Positions 35,701 to 47,700 of a DNA stretch of 64,000 bases are shown piece after piece. Under the pieces are notes generated by a model. The model ran no database searches. It was not told the origin of the DNA and saw nothing but the letters and a program-made list of their open reading frames with translations. Origin of the DNA: Siderastrea radians (lineage: Eukaryota > Cnidaria > Anthozoa > Scleractinia > Rhizangiidae); assembly GCA_964017195.1 (NCBI GenBank), contig OZ024895.1:8366001-8430000 (forward strand). The letters are read 5' to 3'. How positions within the stretch are numbered: position 1 is the stretch's first letter; every line of letters begins with the position of its first letter. Both the position numbers and the translations under genes were made by a program.

Positions 35701-38700
35701 TTCTTCATAACAGGCGACGAAAAGCATCAATCTATCTCACGCATAAGCTTACCTATTGTGAAAACCTCATAAAGGAGAACACCATAACTCCACCTGTGCA
35801 AAGAAAGAGCACGCACCTTAAAATTACAAATTGGTGCCTTCACCTCTGGTCCCGGGTGTTCAAATTAGCGTTAACTAACCCGGTACTAGCGTCAATTTTG
35901 AATGCAAAACAGTTTGATAGCTAACGATGTACATTCCTATCAATTACTTCTCTCCTATCAATTACTTCCCTCCTACGTTTTGCTTTGTTTCGTTTTGTTT
36001 TGTTTGTTTTGCCGCCTTCAGACTGAAACAGAAACCTTGGTTAGCTTTCCAGCCTGCATTAGGGATAATCTCCATCTGAACAACTGAGCCCTGATGCAAT
36101 TTTATTTTTGCGGTGGTTTGGATGTATATTATTGACAGTATGGCATTCAGAACATTAGACGTTCGGTAAACTCCAGGCACCGCGACATGACATAACTGGG
36201 AGAAGTCCTATTCACCCGCTTTTGTCCAACACCGTAATGTCCAACACCGGGCTTACGTACCCCTGTTATTTCTTCGGTACCCCCACTGTTTGCTGGGTGC
36301 AGATTAGGGTCATCAATGGGAGTTTAAATGCAAAGTGTCATGTATTTTGAAAAAAAAAAACAAAGGAGAGGACAAAAGGTAGACATTGAATTTCAGGCAA
36401 AACGAAGGTAGACTCTACATTTCTAGTTCGGAACTAGACACAAAAAAGCAAAACCAACACAAAACGAAGACAGAGAACAAGATTTGGTCATCTACCTTCA
36501 AGATTTAAATTGGTTGGCTCCACCCAGGACCACTACGTCTACTCTCGTGGTATACATACAGATCCCTAGCAAACACCGTTTGCGTTTGCGCTCTTTAAAA
36601 CACTTACACGTCACTCTTGGTGGTATACGTTCCATACACCAATGCTTCATAAGCGGTCCACTTAACGGGCAGACGGCCCTAGCAAATAGGATAAAAGAAA
36701 TTTCTTTTAAATACTTTTGGCAGGCAAACGTGAGACGAAGAAAACAGAGTGAAATATAAACCCTCGGGCGTCCAAGAGCGGGGGTGCCACCCCCTCGAAG
36801 GTTTTTCTTACATTTTTCCAAGACGAATAACAATCCAGACCTGCGGTTTTCAGTAGCTGTGTGCATTTCTCTTAGACACATTTTGATACAAGTATGGTGA
36901 GAATCGGTTGTTATGGTTCCTAGATATGACGTCATAAGTAGCAGGTAGTCAAGCCATTTTTGAAGATAAATTCGAGTTTTCTTACCCTTTATAGGTGACA
37001 AATGCACAAAATGTCAACAAAAAGCGGCATAATGTTTAATTATGTCATATTCTACATGTTCCACATCAAAAATGTCCAATTTTAAACGTTTTATGACAAT
37101 TTCTAGTTTTCGGTAAAATCCAAGATGGCGCCCAACATGGCGGCCATCTTGAATGACGTCACAGGCCCCCAGCAACGCGGCATCCCATAATTTGTACCTC
37201 ATCTTCCAGAGCAAGTCAGTGGCTTTCTACTAAAGGTGAAATCTTTTCAAAATATTGTAACATAACGAAAACTCAAGGGGACGTTCCATCAACACCCCCC
37301 CTTGTACCACGGTAGGGGTATGACTTTGCTTGGACGCCCGAGGGTTCAGGGCTAGGAAGTCCAGTTACTTAAAAAAAAAAACACATACAGGGTGCGTGCA
37401 TCCAATTGAATGCACGCACCTTGCGTGTAAATTAAACGACAATAATGCTCTCCATCTTTTATTTTGTTTGTCCAATACCTTAGTCTTCCTTTCGTAAATA
37501 CTTTCTTGTTGCACATCTCTGGCCATCCCAAAGTCTGTCACTTTGCACGTCTCTCTATCTCCCACAAGCACATTACGAGCAGCAAGGTCACGATGAATGA
37601 TCTATAACAGAAGCCAATGTAGGAGGTAGACTACGTCTATTACACTATTATTTATTTTTGTGTCACATACTTAGAAGAGAAGTGTTTGTTTAAATTTAGA
37701 TAAGGAAAAGTCGTTTGAAAAGACAAAGACGAACAGTACAGGCAATGCAAGATGAAATCCACTGCAACTTGCATAACACGAAATTTTGTAGAATTTTAAC
37801 CTAAACGTTTTCCCTGATTATTGCTTTGCAAAAAGGTGACTTTAGAGTGTACTATGAATCCATGTTGGGAACTGGCTGGCGAGATGTATATGTGGAAATA
37901 TGATATCACCCTTTGGTTTTACGTTATTCTAGCCCATTACTCTCAATCCATGGGCACAAAAGAAATAAATTTAATGCGAGGGTTACATTTTAGATTAAGA
38001 TGCCTGAACTCACAGATCTTGATGAGAGGTAACTCATCCCATCAGCGATTTGCCAAGCAAATCTCATCAGCTGCTGTGACGTCAGACTGGTTTGTGGTTT
38101 CATATCTGGGTCTTTGTAATAAGTGTCATTTAATCCACGGCTCTTCCTCAGGTAACCCAGTAGATCCCCATAAGGCACATACTCGATCAAGACCAAAAGA
38201 GGCTCTAAGAAAAAAAATTAAACACACGTGAAACTGCAAGGTCTCGAAACGGGACATACTTTATCATCAATAACAAATGGCGAAGTTAAGCCCGTTGTTC
38301 AAGGCGCAGCCGAAATGACCAACACTCACAGAAAGCTCCGACGAGTGGTGTAATTGTTTCAGTAGACATATGAAGGTGTGATAGACTGGGAACTAGTTCT
38401 GTAAATCCCCCATAAGCCCAAGCGGCCTTGTATTAAAAAAGCATATGGTCAGATCGATGGAAACTGTGTCATTGTTTTGTGTTGTTTTGATCGGTTCTTC
38501 GAGTTTACGAGGTCTGAGTGACGAGAGTCGAGTTACAAAATTGGTGTTTCCGGCCAGGCAGAGAAAGAGATGAGCAAAATCTGCACGAAAATCAACAGGT
38601 TTAACTGCTCGTGACACAAGAATCATCGCTGAGATCCAAGATGGCGGAGGAGCTTCAATTAACAATTCAGGTTGAACTTTGTAAAGCAACTGTAGAAAGT

Positions 38701-41700
38701 GCGAGGTCTGTAGCTAAACATCTGAAAATAGAAGAATCTGAGGTAAAAGACAAGTCGAAGATTTCGATAGTGAATAAGATTGGTCAGGTTATAGAGGAGA
38801 AATTGATCAGTATTTCCGAAGAGGAGAAGGTGAGTTTTCTTCAAGCTATTGTTCAGATTTGGTAGACATTCCACCGCCACTTGAGACTGTTGATAAAGAT
38901 AAGGATCAAAGCGAGTTGCTTAGTCTGAAAAAGGAGATTGAAGCCCTGAAACTCATGCATGAGCAGAAATTGAAAGAGACTGTGGGAAAGGTGGAAAGCA
39001 AGGTTAAACAAGAGACTGATAGCATGTCACCCCTCCATTCTTTGATTGAATCTACAAGTGTCTTGAGGCGTCAGTTTAAGATCATAGGTCAGATAGGAGA
39101 TCCAGGCCAGAAGGATAAGTTGGATTATACGTCCTTAAGAAGACAAATTGATACTGGTGTGGAGCAAAAGTATAAGGAACACGAGATTGTAGATGGAGTT
39201 ATTCGTGCCATCAGTCCGGGACTAGTATTAAGGAGCTATCTGGAATCATTCCAGGATCTCTCGACCGTCTTAAAAAGATCCTTCGTAGCCATTATGGGGA
39301 TAAGAACACAACAGAGCTGTACCAGGGCCTAGCAATCATTTGCCAAAGTGGGACAGAAACACCACAAGCATTTCGAATGCGTGCTCTTGACCTGAGACAG
39401 AAAATTCTCTCGGCTAGTCAAGAAGGGGAGGATTGCCTAAAGTATGATGCTGAACACATCAAACAGCTCTTTTGTCGAACTGTTGAGACTGGTCTCCAAG
39501 ATGAGGGTATCCGGAGCAAGCTCCGTCCATACCTGAGTAACGCACAAATTGCAGATGAAGAACTTATACACCAGCTTAATGTTGCAGGATCCGCTGAAGA
39601 GGAAAGGGGTCGCAAACTTAAGGGGCAATCGAAAGTAAAGCCAACGTATGTTACTCAGATTGGTCAAGAAGTAGAGCCACCCAGTGAATCTCCTAGGAAA
39701 ACAACCTCTCAGAAACAAGAACCAAGCCAACAGAAAGCTAAGGCAGATTTGCAGGAACTCAAGGCAGAAATAGAAGCATTGAAGACTGAGATGAAAAGTA
39801 GGCCTAGAGAAAGCTCCCTGCAAGGCTCAGAGGGAAGGGGCAGGTGGACAGGACGTGGAAGACGAGATTCGAGACCCCGACCTGTTAAGTGCAGAACATG
39901 TACTGAAAAGGGTGCGGAATGGTGTAACCATTGTTTTAAATGTGGGAGTGACAACCATTACGCTGTTGGTTGCCGTTAGGGTGAGTCCGCTGGACCAAAG
40001 CCGTTAAACGGGAACCGGTTACTCACGCGGGACCAAAAGTAGTCGACAACCCTCAAGTGTCCCACCGATGTAACGGCTGCGCCAAGGTAGAAAGTCAAGT
40101 TCCATTTCGACGCTGCTCCCAGTGCCAGGTGTTATGGTATTGCTCCCGACGATGTCAGAAGGAACAGTGGCCTGATCACATGAAGATATGCCAAGCGATA
40201 AAAGAACTATCACAAAGGGTACCCGCCCCACAGACAGCATTCGTGAGCCACTTGACACCTACACAGCATGCAAAAGTTGTTAATCTTGGAGGAAGAAAAT
40301 GTACTGTTAAGTGTCTGTTGAATGATAGTGAAGTAACTGCTCTTTGGGACACTGGTGCCCAAGTGTCAATAATAACAAAAGGCACGTTGAAGGAAAAACT
40401 TCCAGGGACAGTAGTCAGAGACATATCAGAATTGATCAATGTAGGACTTGACTTGATGGCGGCTAATGGGACTAAGATTCCTTTCATTGGATGGGCAGAT
40501 GTGAGGGTGCAACTTCCCTCTTCTACTGAGGAGAAGCTAGAAGTACATGTTCCGTTCCTGATTGCACTTGATCGTTTGGAAATGCCAATATTAGGCTACA
40601 ATGTCATCGAAGAATTAGTTAGGATGGATAGCTGGGAAGGAGAGTCTTCCCTAGGATCCAGTCTCCTGAATTCCCTCAAAGCGGGATTCGTAGACAGTGA
40701 CGAGAGTCAGTTAGAAGCGTTGATTAACCTGATCAAAGCGTCAGGCAAAGACTACCTTTGTGCCTTGAGAACATCAAAGAAAGCTACTATCATCCCGCGG
40801 GGCCAAACAACTAAGGTGCCCTGTAGGGCGAATACCGGGCCTGTGACATCTAATACGCCCGTACTATTTGAACCGGACGAACTGTCGCCATGGCCAGCAG
40901 GTTTGGAGATCTATGAAACACTGAAGACTGTGAGGAAGGGATCTGTGTCACGAATTGAGATCGAAGTTCACAATACCAGCCAACATGACATTATAATCCC
41001 TTGCCGTACCCAACTAGGAAGATTGCAGTTGGTTAAGTCTGTCACGCCTATGGAAGTCAAATTGGCAGAAACGGACAGTGATAGGGTAGCAAACCCTGAG
41101 TGTACTGATAACTTGGATACGGTTGCTGGAGCAGAAAAAGAAGAATCACCACAGGAGTCAAATGATGTCATACCTGAAGTTGATATGTCTGGCCTAACAA
41201 GTGAACAGCAGGAAGTAGTCCGGAAGATGTTGAAAGAGGAAGCAGCATCCTTTGCAAAGAACGAGGATGATATAGGGTGCCTAGAAGGTCTTCATATGGG
41301 CATTGACTTGTCAGACAGTACACCTGTCCAGCGAAATTATGTGTCGATCCCCCGACCTCTTTATCAAGAAGTTAAGAGCTATATTGAGGACATATTAAAC
41401 AAACAGTTCATAACCAGGTCATGATCGTCCTACTCCTCTCCGTTGGTGTGTGTTAGAAAGAAGGACGGAACATTGCGTCTATGTGTGGACTATAGAGAGT
41501 TAAATCGTCGCACTGTTCCTGATCGACACCCCATTCCACGTATCCAAGAAACCCTTGATAGCTTAGGTGGCAATTCGTGGTTTAGCGTATTAGACCAAGA
41601 AAAAGCGTACCACCAAAGTTTTATTGCACCTAAAAGTCGACCCTACACGGCATTCATCACGCCATGGGGATTATACGAATGGATACGCATACCGTTTGGC

Positions 41701-44700
41701 TTGACCAACGCACCTGCCAATTTCCAAAGGTATGTGGAACATTGTGCTGGTGAATTACGAGACGAAATTGCCATCCCTTACTTGGACGACGTCATTGTTT
41801 TTAGCCGGTCCTTTGAGGAACATGTAGAACACGAGCGGACGGTACTCCGTCGCCTTCGACAACAAGGCATTAAACTAAAGCCAGCTAAATGTAAACTGTT
41901 TCGGAAGGAAGTTTGTTTCCTCGGAAGGATTGTGTCGAAAGTCGATCCTAGTGGAATAACTGGAATAACTGCAGTTACAAGCCTTGCACAGGAAACCCCA
42001 AAAACTGTTGGCTAGGTGAGACAACTAATGGGTTTTCTCGGCTATTACCGTTGTTATATTCCAAACTTTGCCCACATCGCCAAGCCTATATATGAATTGT
42101 TAAACAAATCAAAAACGGGAAGACCACCCAAAGTGTCCAGCCAAATGACTGCAGTTTCAAGAGAAAGGCAGTTGCCATCAGCATCGCCGATTAAGTGGAC
42201 GGATATTCATCAACAATCGCTGGAAACTTTCATCGGACACCTCACTAATCCTCCACTCATGGCTTACCCAGATTACGGAAAACCATTCATAGTTCAGACA
42301 GATGCTTCCAAAGACGGTTTAGGCGCAGTACTCTATCAGCGACAAAACGGTAAAACTAGAGTCATCGCATATGCATCCCGTGCCCTCACACCTGCAGAGA
42401 GGAACTATAATTTGCATGCCAGAAAACTGGAGTTCCTTGCCTTGAAATGGGCGGTGACTGAACAATTTTGAGACTATCGTTATTATGCTCCTGACTTCAC
42501 TGTGTATATCGATAACAACCCACTGACGTACATACTGACTTCTGCGAAGCTAAATGCAACCACCTTACGCTGGGTTGGAGAACTTGCAGACTTCCGATTT
42601 CAGGTGAAATAACGCCCAGGGAAAGCCAATGTTGACGCGGACACGTTGTCGCGAAGACCCTTGAACATTGAAGACTATATGAAAACATGTTGTGAAGAAA
42701 GTAGCTCGGAGGTTGTGCAGGTTGCTATATGTTCTGTACAGTATCAAAGCCAAGAGGATCTTCCATGGTTAACAGCGCTGACCGACTCACTCACAGCACT
42801 TGATGACTATGACAGCGTTCCAGGTGTAGAACAACACGTCGACCTGTGTGAAGCCCAAGGGCAGGACCCAGTAATTAGCAGAGTGGTGCAATTCATGAAG
42901 ACGGGGACACGACCTTCGGTAAAAGAAAGTAAAGTTGAGCCAAGAGGCGACCAAAGGTTACTGTTGGAGTGGAACAAACTTCACTTAGGAAGCAACGGCA
43001 TCCTGTACCGCAAAACCTGCCAGAGAGAGCAAGTTGTACTGCCCCTGCACCTACGAAAGACCATTTTTAAAGAACTGCACGAAGAAATGGGTCACCTTGG
43101 AGCCGAACGAGTGTACGATCTAGCTAGTGCACGCTTTTACTGGCCAAGCATGAAGAATGATATCACGCATTATGTCACTAAGGCCTGCAGATGCCTAAAG
43201 CAGAAATCACCGGCAGTCAAACAGAGGGAACCAATACACCCAATTATCATCACAGCACCCTTCCAAATGGTATCAGTCGACTTCCTCCATCTTGAACCAA
43301 GTGCAGGAGGTTACCAGTACATTTTGGTAGTGATGGATCACTTTACCCGATACGCCCAGGCGTATGCAACCAAAGACAAATCTGCGAAGACGGCAGCGGA
43401 AAAACTATACTGATGATTTCATTCTGCGGTTCGGGCTTCCTGAGACAATACACCACGACCAAGGAGGTGAATTGGAGAATAAGCTGTTTTACCATCTAGA
43501 TAAACTCATTGGAACCTGCCACTCTAGAACAACTCCTTACCATCCCCAGGGCAATGGACAAGTAGAAATGTTTAATAGAACACTGCTGTCAATGCTTAGA
43601 ACCCTGCCGGAGAAGCACAACTCCAGGTGGCGCGATCACCTCAACAAAATGGTCCATGCGTACAACTGTACAAGAAACGACTCTACGGGTTACGCGCCTT
43701 TCTTCCTGTTATTTGGCAGACACCCGCGTCTTCCGATCGACCTATTGTTTAATCTCAAGTCTCCTCCTGGATTTAGTTCTTACCCTGACTATGTAAAGAA
43801 ATGGCGCAGTGCAATGTCAGAAGCTTACAAAGTAGCCTCAGAAACTGCTCAGAGAAATGCTCAGCGAGGGGAAAAGCAGTGTGACAAGAAAGTCCGCAAT
43901 ATTGTTTTAATGCCTGGTGATCGAGTGCTGGTCCGAAACATGAGCGAACGGGGTGGTCCAGGAAAGCTGAGGGCTTACTGGGAAGATAAGGTACACATTG
44001 TGGTCGAGCAGAAGGATAAAAATATCCCAGTGTACAAAGTCAGACCAGAATCAGGAGCAAAGAAATCCCGAGTGTTACACCGAAACTTGCTGTTGCCCTG
44101 TACGTACTTACCTGTGGATGAATCTAGCTTAAAAGAGCCATGTTCTGATAGGGGCAGCAGCAGACAACAGAAGCAGACGAGTACACCTCTTAAACAACAG
44201 TTGCCTAACCCAGAAGAATCTAAGGATGAACCGGAAAGCCTTGATGAAGACGTACCATCATTCGCCCCAAGCCAGTTACAGTACTGCAATCAAGCCGACA
44301 CTTCTAAACACTCCCTCACACAGTTAGACGCACAAGGTGGAGATTCTGGTCATGACGCTGTTGAGGAAGTCGCCGCGCAACCCTGTGGTAATACGCGACT
44401 GGAAGATACCCATCAGGCCAACTCTGAACCAGTTAATGAGGAGACTGAACAGTACCAGGTTCCTGAAACATGTAACACTGCTGCTAGTCGGCCACAGAGA
44501 ATTCGAAGAGCCCCAGTCCTTATGACGTATGATGTTCCAGATCAAACTGCATATTATCCTGGTGTGACTACTAACCTACACACTGCTTTAGTTGCACCAA
44601 ACCCAGTTCCAGCGTGGCTCGGGATAACACCACCGTACCAACCAGTATGGTATTGACCACAGTGTACAGTGCCCTTCCAACCAATGTACAGTCCGTTCCT

Positions 44701-47700
44701 GAGTAATCAGTAAAGAGACGCTAGAGAACCCAAAGATCAGGACATTTGAAGATATGAACACTGTGCATGTTTTTTCCCTTCCAACCGTGTCAGTAAAAAA
44801 AAAAAAACCTTTTGGCCACGTGAATATGTTACGCCTTAACATAGCTATAGCAAGCACTAGAGGTTTATTCTTTTCAAACAAAGCAGGCATTATTTCAGCC
44901 AATATTCAAATCAGAGTACAGGAATAAGTTTCAACATTGTGGGCCTGCGCAACCCAGAGATGTGGACAGTAGTAGTAGCAGTGAAATCGAGTGTATGTTA
45001 GAAGAAGAAAGTGTAAAGTACACGCAGAAATTTTAGTTAAGTCGAACATTTTTTAGGGGGGAGAGTGTGATAGACTGGGAACTAGTTCTGTAAATCCCCC
45101 CTAAGCCCAAGCGGCCTTGTATTAAAAAAGCACATGGTCAGATCGATGGAAACTGTGTCATTTTTTTCTGTTGTTTTGACCGGTTCTTCGAGTTTACGAG
45201 GACTGAGTGACGAGAGTCGAGTTACAAAGGATTATAACGGAAACACAAAAATATTCAGCAAAAGTAACAAAGAAGAAAGCTGATAAACAGTAACAATTGA
45301 GCCAGATTTGCACATTTTCTGTAGGCCACAATGATTGTCTACTTAAATAGCACACAGACAATTGCCATAGTCCAGTTTTTATTCAGCGGTCAAGGTGAAC
45401 TCGGAAACTGGTCTATTGAGCCAATTAGATGCGCGTATTCTCAATAGACCACAGTTAATGTCTGGTAACAGTGAAAAGATAGCGACAACTGAGCCAATCA
45501 GATTCACGTATTCACCAAAGATCACGGTGAGAGCTTACTAGTAGGGAATATGCAATGATAGTTGAGACAATCACATTTGCCCTTATGATATATGCTACGG
45601 TAAATGTCCACAATTTTCTGTTAACGCCTTACCAGTTTTAGTAACGCATCCCAGTAGTTTGATGACGTGTGGATGAGGTTTAAGTGTCTTCATCACTTCC
45701 AGCTCTGATAACAAGTCTTTCTTGTCTGACTCGGAAGCGTTACCTGTATAATTCCGCAAGAAAGGTTAAACCTCTTTTTGCAAAGCGTGCATTTACTCAG
45801 CAATTATTTATTTTGTGAGTCCTTTATGTTTGAGAGGTATGGGCAACTGATTCATCAATAACTAGTGAGATGAGCTGAAAAGTATTGAAAATAACGCACG
45901 TGCTCCCATCTTTGCTGAAACTGTTTCTGTTGAAAAGATAATTTCTGAGTTTTTACTATTAGATATACTATTGGATCTTTACCTATAATCCTGCAACGAT
46001 ACTTAAGTTTCCTGCAACAATCCTTAAGGACCTTATAAAGATCATCAGGGATCCATAGTAGGATCCTGTCAAACATGATGAGGATTATTGCCACTTAAGA
46101 TCCTCTAGGATCCTACAGGATCTCAGAAAATCCTGGAGAATCTTTATAGGATTTCTAACAGGGATCGATCTTTTCTGCCGAGGAGCATTCATTTTAATAT
46201 CGAACTCAAGGTGTTCTTCCACAGACTGAAAAGATAGAACAACATTTTATGACATGACGTAAGGTTTGGCTTTGAAAGTAAAAGGTTAAATATAGCGATA
46301 TCTGTAGGTATAATTGGCACCTTTCAACATTTTCACCGCTACAGGTGTTTTCTTTGGTCTTCCTCGGAGACCTGTGGCTGTTCCTTTGGCAACCCGACCA
46401 AAAGCACCTTTACCAATGATCTTTTCAATAGTCACGTTCTCTCTAGGAATCTCCCAAGAGGGTGTTAATTGAAGGAGAGATGCATATTGGCTGATTGATG
46501 AAGTATTCGTACTGGAGAGTTTTGGCAAGTCATGTGAACGGCGTGCCTCATCCAGTTGAGGAGAGACTTCAGACGTTTGCTGGTTTGAAGAAAGACAATC
46601 CGGCTCACGAGCTTCCATTTCAAGTGCAAACTGATAAAAATAGTTTATAAACAGATAAACATTTTGCAAGTAGTTTTCAATAGTCTTGATTCTCTCTGTT
46701 ACAATGAGCTATTCCATGGAGCCTATGAAGTTAGGCTAACGTATCGATACATTGGTAGATATATATGGCAAAGGCGTTGTTGACGTCACCTGTTGATGAA
46801 TGTGTCAACCAAAGATCTATTGACTGTTGTAACAAAGAGTTCTTTTTTTAGTGGATGGCACATTTTAAAAGCAAAAACAATGTTTGTAAACAACTATCTT
46901 CCAGATATAGCTCAAGTGCGTGCTTGTTTACGTGTGATAGCGGCTAAAAAGGTAATTAAAATATTTGATAAATTAACCTTACTCTAAAATTGTTTGCTGA
47001 CGAAATTAGTCAATTTGAAGCTAATCGTTGATCTTCTGTAAAATTATTTTTTTCTTTTTACTATATTAGAAAAAACTTACGTTTTTGTTTCCCCTTGCTT
47101 CAATGGTTGTTCGTCGATGTGACCTTAAACAATAAGGATAACAAAACAAATTGCAAACATCACTGTTTTTTACTTAAGAACACAAACTCGGTTTTACTTG
47201 CAATATCTTTACTTTTAATTACTTGACGTTGTATCACTTTAGCTTCTTGTTGACTCTGTCGTTATAGAAGAATCATGAAATTGAACCCAACAAAGGTTTT
47301 TAACTTCCAATGGTTTCATCACATCATACTTCATTCTAAAAAGAAAGGAGTCTTACGCAGTTGATGAAGGCCCTTTAAATTTCGTTCTTCATTCTTTAAA
47401 TGAAGGTGACAAATTGAGAAAACCTGGGGAATTTTTAATTGCCAAGGTAAATTTCTTATCGAATTACTGACAAACCCGGATTTCACCAAGTGTGTCACAG
47501 AGGGGTGTACTAAAAAGAAGAATAAAAAAGGGAAAGAATTGGCAAGAATGAACTAGCTTACCTTTCGCCTCTCCCTGCACCTGTAAGACAAGTCAAGATT
47601 ACTAGTATTTAAAGAAATTACTTGCAAAGTCAGTCCGATTAACGCAATAAGCAATGCTTACCTTTTCTGTGCAGCCATATAATGTACATAATGAGAACAA

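Larger units (their letters stand above)
38377..45226 (+). mobile_element. Ty3/Gypsy LTR retrotransposon, complete structure, inactivated
   Basis: Two 161-bp LTRs starting TGTGATAG and ending GTTACA enclose gag and pol. The element is flanked by the 4-bp target duplication AAGG. The order is LTR, PBS, Gag with zinc knuckle, MYND finger-retropepsin, RT, RNase H, integrase, polypurine tract, LTR. RNase H before integrase identifies Ty3/Gypsy (Metaviridae). The LTRs differ at about 6 of 161 positions, so insertion was fairly recent. gag has two frameshifts; pol has four in-frame stops and one frameshift. No env. Inserted antisense to RTK copy B, in an intron. Confidence 0.95.

Noticed and set aside
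39437..39823. Minus-strand frames across Gypsy gag
   Set aside because: Antisense shadows of gag.
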